The notes under the pieces were generated by a model. It saw only the letters and a list, made by a program, of their open reading frames with translations, made no database searches and had not been told where the DNA came from. 64,000 nucleotides of DNA from positions 58,053 through 122,052 of the forward strand of contig CAITLU010000017.1 of NCBI GenBank assembly GCA_903893315.1, written 5' to 3'. This document shows positions 1 to 8,669 of the stretch, one piece after another. Positions within the stretch are counted from its first letter, which is position 1. Each line of letters begins with the position of its first letter. This stretch comes from an uncultured bacterium. GTDB lineage: Bacteria > Desulfobacterota > Binatia > UBA1149 > CAITLU01. A program made the position numbers and the translations under genes.

Positions 1-74
1 CGCGCCGGCGGATTGCACGCAGGCGCGGTGAGAACCAGTAAGGCCACGCATGCTGCCAGAGTGCGGATATTCAT
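1..74 (-). CDS. N-terminus of an exported lipoprotein (partial, cut by window edge)
   Basis: Reading the minus strand from an ATG at 74 gives MNIRTLAACVALLVLTAPAC followed by NPPA, then the window ends. This is a textbook lipoprotein signal: short basic start, hydrophobic core, and a lipobox with Cys at residue 20. It lies 37 bases downstream of the NHL-propeller gene on the same strand, so the two are probably one operon. In deltaproteobacterial genomes NHL proteins often sit next to secreted multiheme cytochromes, so a cytochrome or a second envelope protein is a reasonable guess. Nothing beyond the signal peptide is visible. No strong ribosome binding site is seen. Confidence 0.6.
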   Translation of the reverse strand, partial: MNIRTLAACVALLVLTAPACNPPA

Positions 75-111
75 TGAACCACGAACCGTACGCCCTTCAG
101 TGCCTGCAGCG

Positions 112-1257
112 TCAGGGCTGTTGCTGCGCAGCCCTTTCCTTGGCCCGTCGTTCTTCGATCTGCTTCATGAGTTCTTCGTCGGTCGGGTAGTATTTCCCAT
201 CCTGGTGGCCGTACGCGTACACGTTGACCCGGCGATCGCCGAACTGGCTCGTGACGAAGATCAGGTACTCCGCCGTGAAGCCCGGCTGCAGGTATTCCTG
301 GAAGTACTTCAGGTTGTCGTAGTCGATGGAGACCTTCGCCGGCAGGCGCAGGCTCCCCGGCTTGTCCGGGCCGTCACCGAAGAACATGGCCAGCCGGCCC
401 TGCTTGTTGAAGATCTGGACGTTGCTGAAGGAGGCGTCGACGGCGTAGAGGAAGCCTTGCCGATCCAGCGCGATTCCCTTTGGCCTGGCGAAATGTCCGA
501 GATTGTCCCCGAGCTTGCCGAACGTCATGACGAAACGGCCGTCGCGGTCGAACTTGACCACCTGGAAGCGCCCCACGTCGGTCACGTAAAGGAAGCCCTG
601 GTCGTCGAAAGCCAGATTGTTAGGACGGTCGAGGCGCTTTGACGGTTCGCCCGAGTTGCCTATGGACTTGATCCGTTCGCCGCTCTGCTGATCCAGGACC
701 GCGATGAGCCCATGGTCCATGTCGGCGACGTAGAGACGGTCCTGGAAGGCCACGGCGTCGACCGGCTTCCACTCTCCGGGCGTGCCGTAGGCTTTCTGGA
801 ACTCGTCGTTCTTGTCGAAGGCGACTACCTGGCCTCGGGCCGGGTCGGAGACGTACTTGGTGCCGTCGGCCGCAATGCTGATATTGACCGGCTGCTGGAG
901 CATCCCGGCGCCGGTCGCGCCCTTCAGGAACGAGAAGGTTTTGGCCTGGAGGTCGAAAACGTAAACGGTCGCGTTGACGTCGCAGACGTAAATCTTGCCG
1001 TCATGGACCGCGACGCCGTAGGGCTTGTTGATCTGCCGGTTTTCCTTCTCTCCGACGACGAAGCGGTTGAACGAGGATTGCTCCTCTATGTCCTTGACGC
1101 CCGTGAAGGACCGCAGGTACTGGATGCGCGGGAGCGCCGGCGCGGGCGGGAAGAAAACCGGGGTCTCCCTTTGCTGCGCGGTCTGGGTACAGGCTGTAGT
1201 GACGAAAGTTAGCGCGAACGATGCTGCGATAGCCCGCCACGTCCCTAGTTTTTTCAT
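112..1257 (-). CDS. NHL-repeat beta-propeller lipoprotein
   Basis: A 381-residue exported protein. The start at 1257 is chosen because AGGAGGAG lies about 10 bases upstream and the resulting N-terminus is a lipoprotein signal (basic MKKLGTWR, hydrophobic core, lipobox VTTAC). Residues roughly 80-330 hold repeated NHL-type blades with the recurring pattern of GVAV...IYVCD, FLYVTDVGRFQVVKFD and FLYAVDASFSNVQIF, which predicts a six-bladed propeller anchored to the outer or inner membrane. NHL lipoproteins of this sort are typical partners of secreted multiheme cytochromes in metal-reducing deltaproteobacteria, and cytochromes lie just upstream on the other strand. A role as a scaffold or assembly partner for extracellular electron transfer is inference. 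The C-terminal tail is Lys/Glu/Arg/Gln-rich. Confidence 0.85.
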   Translation of the reverse strand: MKKLGTWRAIAASFALTFVTTACTQTAQQRETPVFFPPAPALPRIQYLRSFTGVKDIEEQSSFNRFVVGEKENRQINKPYGVAVHDGKIYVCDVNATVYVFDLQAKTFSFLKGATGAGMLQQPVNISIAADGTKYVSDPARGQVVAFDKNDEFQKAYGTPGEWKPVDAVAFQDRLYVADMDHGLIAVLDQQSGERIKSIGNSGEPSKRLDRPNNLAFDDQGFLYVTDVGRFQVVKFDRDGRFVMTFGKLGDNLGHFARPKGIALDRQGFLYAVDASFSNVQIFNKQGRLAMFFGDGPDKPGSLRLPAKVSIDYDNLKYFQEYLQPGFTAEYLIFVTSQFGDRRVNVYAYGHQDGKYYPTDEELMKQIEERRAKERAAQQQP

Positions 1258-2199
1258 GGTCGGCGGTCTCCTCCTGCCCGAGGGTGGTGTGACGGTGAAG
1301 CACTTCCTGTGCCAATGATCGGTAGGGCCGAGTGCCAAGGATGTCGATTCCCGTCCGCATACAATTGGTTCGCGGCTCTGGCCAGCCGGGCGGCCGGGTT
1401 CTGTGAAAAGCACTGGCCGTTTAGTCGGTTAGCCGGTGGTGGCGGCACTCACATTTAGCGGTTTTGGACACCCACGGTGCGGCGCCTTCCTGTCCCGGTC
1501 GGTCGCGGAGCGAGGCGCCTGGACGGCCGCCTTTGGCAGCGTCAATCGGGGAGCGCGGCGAGAAGAGCCCCGTGACGGGCGAGGCACTTAGAGCGGTATC
1601 AATAGGGGATTCCCGGCCGTGGCCGGCCGGCACCAAGGTAGCTGTCGCACCCAGCAGGGAATGCCGACTTGTCGGCCGGACCTTACTGTCGTCACGAACG
1701 CGGATTCATGGCTGCCTCATGACGCGCCGTGTTGCGGGGCGAAGCCGGGCCTGTGGTCCGAGCATACGGCTTTCTCATTTCGGATACGCGCGGCTTGTAT
1801 CTTCCTAATAGTGGAAACGCCGGTCGGCGCGGCGACGTACTGATCGGGCTGTGTGGCGCAGAGATTCCGTAGGCGCCCTGACCGTCGTTTGTCACGTGCG
1901 GCGTCGATCCGACTAATAACAGAGGGGTGAAGGAGAAGTTTTCCTTGCTCTTGATGCAGCAGACGCCGCCCCAATGGGGTTGGTGGATGCAAGCGAAGGC
2001 TGTGGGGAAGTGGCGAAAAAGGCTTCGGCTTCACGGGCCGCAGGCGGGCATGATTCGTGCTCACGAATTAGCCGAGAAACGAAAAGCACCGGAGGGCGCC
2101 AGGTTTCCCTGATACGGAAAGGGCGCGGTGCGAACAGGGAGTGGTTCCCAAAGTCGGGCGAGTGCCAACCTCGCGTGAAGAAGGAAAGGAGTAGTGGCT
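1258..2199. other. Long divergent intergenic region upstream of the cytochrome operon
   Basis: About 940 bases separate the NHL gene (minus) from the 7-heme cytochrome (plus). No open frame here has a convincing signal, ribosome site or recognisable family. It must carry both divergent promoters. The part just upstream of the cytochrome (about 1920-2190) is a long leader with short inverted repeats, for example gcgag/ctcgc at 2158-2162 and 2170-2174. I compared it by eye with cyclic-dinucleotide (GEMM) riboswitch consensus motifs, which control cytochromes in Geobacter, and did not find the conserved core. Confidence 0.5.
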
Positions 2200-5100
2200 A
2201 TGACAGGAAAAACGAGAACTCGTTTCGTACCCCCCCCACTAATTGCGGTGGCGTCCCTTCTGGTCCTGCCGTTGTTATACGTGGGCCAGGCTGGGGCGAT
2301 GTACTTGACCGACGGGTCAAAAGAGCCCTCCGCGGGCGTGTACGTCAACCCTCAGGACGGCGTCTGCGTGGCCGGCCTCGGGCTGCCGGGCACCGCGAAC
2401 GCCGGCGTCCTCGACGTCAACACGGCGATCACGAACTACAAGGATTGTATCGTCTACACGACGCCGGCCATCAAGGCGTTGGGCCAGACGGCATGTACGG
2501 GCGGAGCCGGAAACGACGGCTACAAGCACGCCTGGTCCACCAGCATCTGCGTGGACAACGCCACCACCAAGAATCCTATCTCGCGTGTCGATCTCGACAA
2601 CACGACCCCGATGTGTCTCGCCAAGGGCGGCGTGCTCTACACCGGCGGTCTGTGTGTGGCCCATAGCTGGCAGTACATGAACTCCAAGTCGGGTGAGGCT
2701 ATTCCTTACCGCGGCACCGTTACTCCGGCGGGGTACAAGGGCCGGACCTCGGCCGACAACCTGGGCTTCTGCTACGCGTCCATGAGGATGGCGTCGGTTC
2801 CCTACGATGTCGTCTCCTGCCCGTCCCAGAAGAACCTGTCGCTGGTCTGCGCCGGCGGCGCGAACGTCGGGAAGACCTGCACCGTCGCCACCCAGGCTAC
2901 GGCTTGCCCGTCGAGCACCTGCGTTAGGAACTCGGGTTGGGCGGCCGGCACTGACGGCGCCCTCTACCAGGACCAGGCGACCTACGCCGCGGGTCTGGGC
3001 TGGTCGTTCAGCACTTACTGTCTTTACGCCTACGGCGTGAAGGGCTACGTCAACGCGGCGTTGACCAATGCGGCCGGCGCGACCGCGACGGTACCGCTGT
3101 GCGCGGGCGGGACCGGATCAGCCGCGGCTAACACCTGCGTTGACCTCTCCGGGATCACCACGATGGGCGACTGCCTGGCGGCGGGTGCGACCTGGGACAA
3201 CTGGCTGCCGACTCTCGGTGGCACGGCTCCCGGGGCGGTGGCGCTATCCGTGGCCACCACACCTGTTGCATCCACCGTGATGAAACTCGACGCCACCACG
3301 GCGATTGCCGACGGCGGCGGGCAGTTCTCCAGCGGCACGGGAAGCGTCTGCCTGAAGTGCCACTCCGACCAGTCCCGCAGCTATGCCGAGCGCTACAAGC
3401 CCGGCTTCGTCGAAACCGGTCACAAGCTGTCCGGCGACACCGTCGATTACGCAGCGGTGGGCGACGACTGGGGCCTCAAGGGCGTCCAGTGCGAAATCTG
3501 CCACGCCACCGGCAAGCCGACTTCTCAGGACCTCGGCGTCATCATCTACCCGACCAAGATCTGCGTCGGCGGCACGGCGGCGGGAACTCCGTGTGTCGAC
3601 GATAGCCTGTGCGCTGGCGGAGGCGTCTGCACCGGCGGTGTCCCGCGCGCCGCTTCCGGCCACAACCAGACCGAGTACGGCTCGCACGTGACCGGTGTCT
3701 GCTTCACCTGCCACGGTATCGCGGCCAGTCCCGAGAGCGTCAATCCTGCGGCCGCCATTCCCGTGTCCTACGGGGCGCTTGCTCGTACCGGCAAGAACCT
3801 GGCGCCGATCGCCAACATGTTCTTGAACAGCCCGCACGCGCAGTACGCCGGAACCAGCAACAAGCTGGACATCGTCACCAAGACCAACTACGGCAGCGTA
3901 TTCGTCGGCTATCAGTGCCGCACGCCTTACACGAGCGCGATCACCGGCACTTGGAACGCGACGACGTGTGCGGAAGCGGGACACGCGTGGGACTCTGGCT
4001 CCTCTTCATGCCGCTACAGCGAGGCTTCCTGTCTGGCTGCTTCGGCGACGAACGAGTGGAGTTCAACGCCTGATCTGGTCACGTACCCCTGGGCCACCGG
4101 TCCGGGTGGTGTGTGCGGTGGCGTAGCCAACGGAAGCATCATCACCACCGTCTACCAGGACGGAGAAGCCAAGAAGATCCCGAACGTGGGCGGGCTGATC
4201 AACGAAGACTGCACTAACGCGCCAAACGGAACTCCGAGCGGCGCCGGTGGAGTCTGGGTGCAGGAAGGCGAGGGCGCCGGCACCAGTTCTGGTATCGCGT
4301 ATCCCGCGAGCAACCAGGGCAACTGCATGACCTGCCACGACGTGCACTGGTCGCTTGCCTCAACCGATCCTGAAGCCGAGCCGCTCAGGAAGGAGTGCGG
4401 CAGCTGTCACGGCAAGAACCTGACCGTGATGATGCACCCCAAGGGCGCGGGCACGCCTCTGGAGAACATGGACCAAGATCCGGCCGAAGCCTGTGAGATC
4501 TGTCACATGCCGGGTCTTGAGCACTTGTTCCGCATCAATGCTGACGCCACCTACTCGGCGTTCCCGACCGCATCTCTGACCGGCACGGCGAACATGAACA
4601 CCGCCGCGGACGGCACCTACACGAACGCGTCATGGGTCGATCTGGACCAGGCCTGCGGTCAGTGCCACGGCGGCGGAACCGCCCAGGCGTCGACCACCGG
4701 CGCGATCTCCAGCGGAAGCAAGATCGCAACCGTTGCCTCCGCAGGCGGCATCGTGGTCGGAGGCCGAGTCGTGGTCGCCGGCGCGGGTGAAGCGGCTGCG
4801 GACCTGGAAACCTTCGTTGCGTCGATCGCCGGTACCCAACTGACCTTGGCGGCTACGGCCTCTACCACCGTCAGCGGCGCCGCGGTTGTGCAGAACCCGA
4901 CCAGGAACGGCGGGGCCTACATGACCAAGGTGGAGCTCGGTGCTCTGGCCGAGGGCATCCACGGTGATGCTCCGAAGGTCGCGTTCGGCTACGGACTCGG
5001 CTCCCCGAACACCTTGACCGTGAGCGTCGACGCTTCGGCAAGTTCCTGCAGCGGCGAAGCCTGCGACGCCTACACCTGGAACTGGGGTGACAGCACTTCC

Positions 5101-5772
5101 GACGGCTCGGGTGTGACGGCATCGCACACGTACGCAACCGACGGCAGCAAGACGATCACGCTGACGGTCGAGCAGTACGGCGTCAACGAGGGTTCGTTGG
5201 CCAAGGTCGTCACTGTCTACACTCCGGACTTGCCTCCGACGGTTGGCGGCTCGTGCAGCTTTGACGCCAACACTTGGACGTTGACGCTCACGGACGCTTC
5301 GACCGACGACAAGGGCGTCAGGCAGGTGACCGTGAACTGGGGCGACGGCAGCGTGCTTGCCAGTGACAAGGTCGCGCCGTTCGGACCGTTCAGCCACACC
5401 TATACCAACGCTCTTCCCCTCGGCGTTCTTCGCGCCGGCGGCTCATACACGGTCACCCACAAGGCGATCGATACGATCGGCCAGCAGAGCACGGAGACGT
5501 GCACGGCGACGCCGGCGTACTTCCTGATCAGCGGGACCGTGAAGAACAAGCTCGGGACCGCCGGTCTCGGGTCCGCGATCGTGACTGTCAAGAAGGGCGG
5601 TGTCGTGGTCAAGACGGTGTACACGGCAGCCAGCGGTGGATTCTCCGCCGGTGATCTGAAGCCCGGGACGTACTCGCTGACCATCACGAAGTCTGGCTAC
5701 ACGTTCGCGACTTCGACGATTACTATCGGTCCGAGCTCGGCCGGTAACATCATCAACGCAACCGCACCGTAA
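2200..5772 (+). CDS. Secreted heptaheme c-type cytochrome with PKD domains
   Basis: A 1190-residue exported multiheme protein. ATG 2200 is preferred over GTG 2194 because AAGGAAAGGAG ends at 2191, eight bases before the ATG. Residues 1-35 are a signal peptide ending near GQAGA. Seven CxxCH heme motifs occur at about residues 384 (CLKCH), 431 (CEICH), 501 (CFTCH), 709 (CMTCH), 733 (CGSCH), 765 (CEICH) and 819 (CGQCH). Extra Cys-rich blocks without His (around 215-245 and 450-470, pattern CxGGxxxGxxC) are probably disulfide-bonded. After the hemes come two PKD domains (about 945-1010 and 1020-1095, with WNWGD and VNWGDG motifs). A carboxypeptidase-regulatory-like beta domain (about 1105-1190) ends the protein. 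It is likely an extracellular or outer-surface electron carrier. It heads an operon with the tetraheme protein downstream. Confidence 0.9.
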   Translation: MTGKTRTRFVPPPLIAVASLLVLPLLYVGQAGAMYLTDGSKEPSAGVYVNPQDGVCVAGLGLPGTANAGVLDVNTAITNYKDCIVYTTPAIKALGQTACTGGAGNDGYKHAWSTSICVDNATTKNPISRVDLDNTTPMCLAKGGVLYTGGLCVAHSWQYMNSKSGEAIPYRGTVTPAGYKGRTSADNLGFCYASMRMASVPYDVVSCPSQKNLSLVCAGGANVGKTCTVATQATACPSSTCVRNSGWAAGTDGALYQDQATYAAGLGWSFSTYCLYAYGVKGYVNAALTNAAGATATVPLCAGGTGSAAANTCVDLSGITTMGDCLAAGATWDNWLPTLGGTAPGAVALSVATTPVASTVMKLDATTAIADGGGQFSSGTGSVCLKCHSDQSRSYAERYKPGFVETGHKLSGDTVDYAAVGDDWGLKGVQCEICHATGKPTSQDLGVIIYPTKICVGGTAAGTPCVDDSLCAGGGVCTGGVPRAASGHNQTEYGSHVTGVCFTCHGIAASPESVNPAAAIPVSYGALARTGKNLAPIANMFLNSPHAQYAGTSNKLDIVTKTNYGSVFVGYQCRTPYTSAITGTWNATTCAEAGHAWDSGSSSCRYSEASCLAASATNEWSSTPDLVTYPWATGPGGVCGGVANGSIITTVYQDGEAKKIPNVGGLINEDCTNAPNGTPSGAGGVWVQEGEGAGTSSGIAYPASNQGNCMTCHDVHWSLASTDPEAEPLRKECGSCHGKNLTVMMHPKGAGTPLENMDQDPAEACEICHMPGLEHLFRINADATYSAFPTASLTGTANMNTAADGTYTNASWVDLDQACGQCHGGGTAQASTTGAISSGSKIATVASAGGIVVGGRVVVAGAGEAAADLETFVASIAGTQLTLAATASTTVSGAAVVQNPTRNGGAYMTKVELGALAEGIHGDAPKVAFGYGLGSPNTLTVSVDASASSCSGEACDAYTWNWGDSTSDGSGVTASHTYATDGSKTITLTVEQYGVNEGSLAKVVTVYTPDLPPTVGGSCSFDANTWTLTLTDASTDDKGVRQVTVNWGDGSVLASDKVAPFGPFSHTYTNALPLGVLRAGGSYTVTHKAIDTIGQQSTETCTATPAYFLISGTVKNKLGTAGLGSAIVTVKKGGVVVKTVYTAASGGFSAGDLKPGTYSLTITKSGYTFATSTITIGPSSAGNIINATAP

Positions 5773-5787
5773 TAAGCGAGGGGCAGA

Positions 5788-5815
5788 CCGGCAGGCGGGG
5801 CCACCCGCCTGCCGG
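5788..5815 (+). terminator. Stem-loop between the two cytochrome genes
   Basis: A perfect 12-bp stem (ccggcaggcggg at 5788-5799 pairing with 5804-5815) with a four-base loop sits 15 bases after the first cytochrome stop. It is followed only by actttga, not a T tract. It is more likely a partial terminator or an RNA-stability element that sets relative expression of the two cytochromes than a full stop. Confidence 0.55.
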
Positions 5816-5875
5816 ACTTTGAGGGAGAACAGAGAGATGAGGACACTAAGAAACGACTCGAACGCCGGAGGATCC

Positions 5876-6709
5876 ATGAAAACTGTCGCACAAGCTTTGG
5901 CGGTTGTGGCCCTGGGGCTGGCCTTCAGCTCTTCGGCGATTGCCTTTACTGGTACGTATACGGCCGGAGATGGGATCAACGGCACGGTGCACGATCTCGG
6001 GACCGGTCACAACGGGATGGACTTCCAGGCCAGCCCCGCCGACAGCCTCGACAGAATCTGCATCTTCTGTCACGCGCCTCACAACACCTACCGTCTGAGC
6101 CCGGCCAACGGCGGCCCGGGTGCCGGCGTAGGCAGCGGCCCTCAGGCCGAGGATGCGTTCGACTACCTGCCGCTGTGGAACCACGAGCTGACGGGTAACG
6201 CCACTTCGTACACGATGTACCAGAACGGACTCGGCGCACCGACGTCCGGCGACAAGGCATCGCAGGCGATGGCGAACGGGATGACTCCGGGCAGCACTTC
6301 GTTGCTGTGCCTGAGCTGTCACGACGGCAGCGTGGCGATCAACTCCTACGGCAACGCTTCGCAGCCGATCGCGTCCCGCAGCAGCGGCGGTGCGACGATC
6401 GGGGCGCAGTACCTGATCGGCCAGGACAACTACCTTGGCAACCACCATCCGATCGGCTTCGACTACGATGCGGTTCAGACGGTGGACGTCGGGATCCGTG
6501 CAGCAGACACGGCTGAACTCGGCGGCGCCGGCACGGTGCGTACGCACCTGCTGGGTGTGGGCAATACCAAGATGGAATGCGGCACCTGCCACTCGGTCCA
6601 CAACAAGGGGAACACCGGCGAGACCCTGCTGTGGAGGAGCGACGTCAACAGTCAGCTCTGTCTGACCTGCCACGACAAGGGTGACGATCCGGGCACGGCG
6701 ATTCCGTAG
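5876..6709 (+). CDS. Tetraheme doubled-CXXCH cytochrome c
   Basis: A 277-residue periplasmic or secreted cytochrome. The start at ATG 5876 has GGAGG at 5867-5871 and gives a clean signal peptide (MKTVAQALAVVALGLAFSSS, cleavage near AIA). ATG 5837 is possible but adds a hydrophilic leader. Heme motifs: CIFCH (residue 62), CLSCH (145), CGTCH (235) and CLTCH (262). The last two, 27 residues apart with CGTCHSVHNKGN before CLTCHDKG, match the doubled-CXXCH cytochrome pattern. It lies 100 bases downstream of the heptaheme protein and before a strong terminator, so the pair forms one transcription unit. It probably relays electrons to or from the large partner. Direction of flow cannot be read from sequence. 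Confidence 0.88.
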   Translation: MKTVAQALAVVALGLAFSSSAIAFTGTYTAGDGINGTVHDLGTGHNGMDFQASPADSLDRICIFCHAPHNTYRLSPANGGPGAGVGSGPQAEDAFDYLPLWNHELTGNATSYTMYQNGLGAPTSGDKASQAMANGMTPGSTSLLCLSCHDGSVAINSYGNASQPIASRSSGGATIGAQYLIGQDNYLGNHHPIGFDYDAVQTVDVGIRAADTAELGGAGTVRTHLLGVGNTKMECGTCHSVHNKGNTGETLLWRSDVNSQLCLTCHDKGDDPGTAIP

Positions 6710-6732
6710 TCGGTTCGAACTTTCACGCCTGA

Positions 6733-6775
6733 AGGCGGGAGGGGAATGTGCGCCATTCCCCTCCCGCCTTTTTTT
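6733..6775 (+). terminator. Rho-independent terminator of the cytochrome operon
   Basis: A perfect 15-bp GC-rich stem (aggcgggaggggaat, 6733-6747, pairing with 6755-6769), a 7-base loop, then a run of seven T to 6775. It begins 23 bases after the tetraheme cytochrome stop codon. This is the clearest intrinsic terminator in the window. Confidence 0.93.
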
Positions 6776-6870
6776 GTGCGTGCTGCCGGGCGCGATGCTT
6801 GATGGACCCCGGTTTCTACGTCGTGCCCGGTGGTAAGGCCGACGGCAGGTGAGTGAAGTCGTGGCCAGTA

Positions 6871-7812
6871 TCAGACGAGCGAGGCAGGAGCCGGCGCGCG
6901 TCCCGACTTGATGACGTTCATGGCAAGCGTGATCATCGCGCCCACGTCACTTAGGTTGGCCGGAAGCACCACGGTGTTGGTCTGGCTCGCGATGTTGCCG
7001 AACTGGGTGATGTACTGCTCGGCTACCCGCAGCTGAACCGCTTCGAAACCGCCCGGTGCCTGGATTGACTGGGCGATCTTGCGAATTCCCTCGGCGGTCG
7101 CCTCGGCTACGGTCAGTATGGCCGCCGCCTGGCCCTCGGCCTCGTTGATCTGCTGCTGCTTGCGGCCTTCCGACGCTTTTATCGCCTGCTGTTTGTCGCC
7201 TTCGGCCGTATTCACCGCGGCATCGCGAACGCCTTCCGAATTGAGGATGATCGCGCGCTTCTCGCGCTCGGCGCGCATCTGCTTTTCCATTGCCGCCAGG
7301 ATGTCCTTTGGCGGCGTGATGTTCTTGATCTCGTAGCGCATCACCTTGACGCCCCACGACTCGGTGGCTTTGTCGAGTTCGCTCACCACCGAGGTGTTGA
7401 TGTTGGTGCGCTCTTCGAAGGTCCTGTCGAGTTCGATCTTGCCGATCTCGCTTCGCAGCGTGGTCTGGGCAAGTTGCGAAATCGCGAACAGGTAGTCGGC
7501 GATTCCGTAACAGGCGCGCTCCGGGTTGAGTACTCGCAGATAAAGCACTCCGTCCACTCCCACCTGCACGTTGTCGCTGGTTATGCAGATCTGCTCGGGG
7601 ATGTCGATGGCGTCTTCCTTGAGCGAGGTCTTGTAACGGACCACGTCCATGAACGGAATCAGTATGTGAAATCCCGCGTTCAGGGTTCCGCTGTACTTGC
7701 CGAGCCGTTCGACGACGAACGCGCTCTGCTGCGGAACCACGATGGCGGTCTTGCTCAGTACGACGATGACGAGAAACGCAAGGATGATTGCGACAGTGAG
7801 ACTACCGGTCAT
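6871..7812 (-). CDS. SPFH/band-7 (stomatin/paraslipin, QmcA-like) membrane protein
   Basis: A 313-residue protein with one N-terminal membrane segment (about residues 6-25), then a band-7/PHB domain (VPQQSAFVVERLGKYSGTL, residues 26-190). A long Glu/Ala/Lys/Gln coiled coil follows (about 190-260, EKRAIILNSEGVRDAA, EGRKQQQINEAEGQAAA). The protein ends in the usual paraslipin-type hydrophobic tail. It is expected to oligomerise into membrane cages or microdomains and to work in membrane quality control. The next gene upstream on the same strand encodes an NfeD protein only 15 bases away, which is the conserved SPFH-NfeD operon arrangement. All parts of the family are present. Confidence 0.92.
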   Translation of the reverse strand: MTGSLTVAIILAFLVIVVLSKTAIVVPQQSAFVVERLGKYSGTLNAGFHILIPFMDVVRYKTSLKEDAIDIPEQICITSDNVQVGVDGVLYLRVLNPERACYGIADYLFAISQLAQTTLRSEIGKIELDRTFEERTNINTSVVSELDKATESWGVKVMRYEIKNITPPKDILAAMEKQMRAEREKRAIILNSEGVRDAAVNTAEGDKQQAIKASEGRKQQQINEAEGQAAAILTVAEATAEGIRKIAQSIQAPGGFEAVQLRVAEQYITQFGNIASQTNTVVLPANLSDVGAMITLAMNVIKSGRAPAPASLV

Positions 7813-7827
7813 GGTTTACCTCTTTGG

Positions 7828-8274
7828 TTAGGGAAGCGTGATCCACAGGGAAAGTCCGTCGACGTGCTTGACGACGCAGCGCTGGCCTCGCGCGACCCTG
7901 GCGGCGCCGTCGTTGCGCGCACTCCAGGCGGTTCCGCGAAGTTCTACTTTGCCGAAAGTGCCGGGCTCCATGTCATCCAGGGCGATCGCGGTCTCGTCCA
8001 GAAGCGAGTCCATGGGGCCGGGAGCCGTCTTGGGTGTGAGCAGTTCAACCAGCCGGCGGCGGAACAGCAGCGAGGCGCCGATGGAGAGGATCGAGAACCA
8101 CAGGATCTGGGGCAGGGTGGCTTCGATCACGCGGGCCGCGGTCAGCAGGGCCACGGCCAGGGCGCCGATCCCGAAAAAGAGCAGATAGAAGCCGCCGGGC
8201 GTGCTCAATTCGAGGGCGGCCAGGCCCAGGCCGAGTACCGCCCATAGCCACCATACGATCCCGTCGTCGACCAT
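7828..8274 (-). CDS. NfeD-family membrane protein
   Basis: A 148-residue protein of the short NfeD type (no ClpP-like protease domain). Hydrophobic segments lie at roughly residues 5-22, 26-48 and 58-75. They are followed by a C-terminal OB-fold-like beta domain (about 90-148, with GTFGKVELRGTAWSARND and a closing DGLSLWI strand). ATG 8274 is favoured over GTG 8280 because AGGAA sits seven bases before it. It is the first gene of a two-gene operon with the SPFH protein, its usual functional partner in membrane microdomain maintenance. Confidence 0.88.
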   Translation of the reverse strand: MVDDGIVWWLWAVLGLGLAALELSTPGGFYLLFFGIGALAVALLTAARVIEATLPQILWFSILSIGASLLFRRRLVELLTPKTAPGPMDSLLDETAIALDDMEPGTFGKVELRGTAWSARNDGAARVARGQRCVVKHVDGLSLWITLP

Positions 8275-8669
8275 CTTCACTTCCTACCCGGCTTCGAGCC
8301 TGCTGTTTGCGTTTGTTCCAAAGGTTTCTGCGGCAGGGATCATGGACGCTTGGCGGCGCGGAGGAAAGGCGCGGGGGCTGCCGGTGCCACAGCGCGCCGT
8401 CATGAAATGGCGCTCGCGCCGGACCTCCTGAGGCCGCTTTACGAGCCCGAAAGTCGCGGAATCCGCACGCGCATTATTGACGTATCGGCGCCCCGAGAGG
8501 AAGGTCGGCGCCCCGGTACAGGCTGGCGGGCGGCTTGGCGGCTCCTCGGGCACCTTTTCGCTGCGCGGCAGCAGGCCGCGAGTTGCGAAGGCGCCCGCGG
8601 ACGGCGCGGCTTGTCGGGACTGGCAGGGATCGGCGGGGCAGGGCGGGTTACGGCAGAGGAGATGATTCG
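8275..8669. promoter_or_regulatory. Divergent intergenic region (NfeD operon / hemolysin III)
   Basis: About 390 bases between divergently transcribed genes. No open frame looks coding. It should contain both promoters; I do not see a confident -35/-10 pair. A ribosome site AGAGGAG (8655-8661) serves the plus-strand gene. Confidence 0.5.

Noticed and set aside
1927..2112. Short open frame in the cytochrome leader
   Set aside because: Composition is not gene-like and it would overlap the expected leader of the cytochrome operon.
1920..2199. Cyclic-di-GMP or cGAMP (GEMM) riboswitch before the heptaheme cytochrome
   Set aside because: The conserved core motifs of GEMM riboswitches are not present by eye.
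4630..5397. Long minus-strand open frame inside the heptaheme cytochrome gene
   Set aside because: It is an antisense shadow of a high-GC gene; no ribosome site or family signal.
8459..8487. Similarity of gaatccgcacgcgcattatt to the left flank of the transposase copies
   Set aside because: The match is partial and isolated, with no transposase remnant beside it; chance or a promoter-like TTGACG string is enough to explain it.
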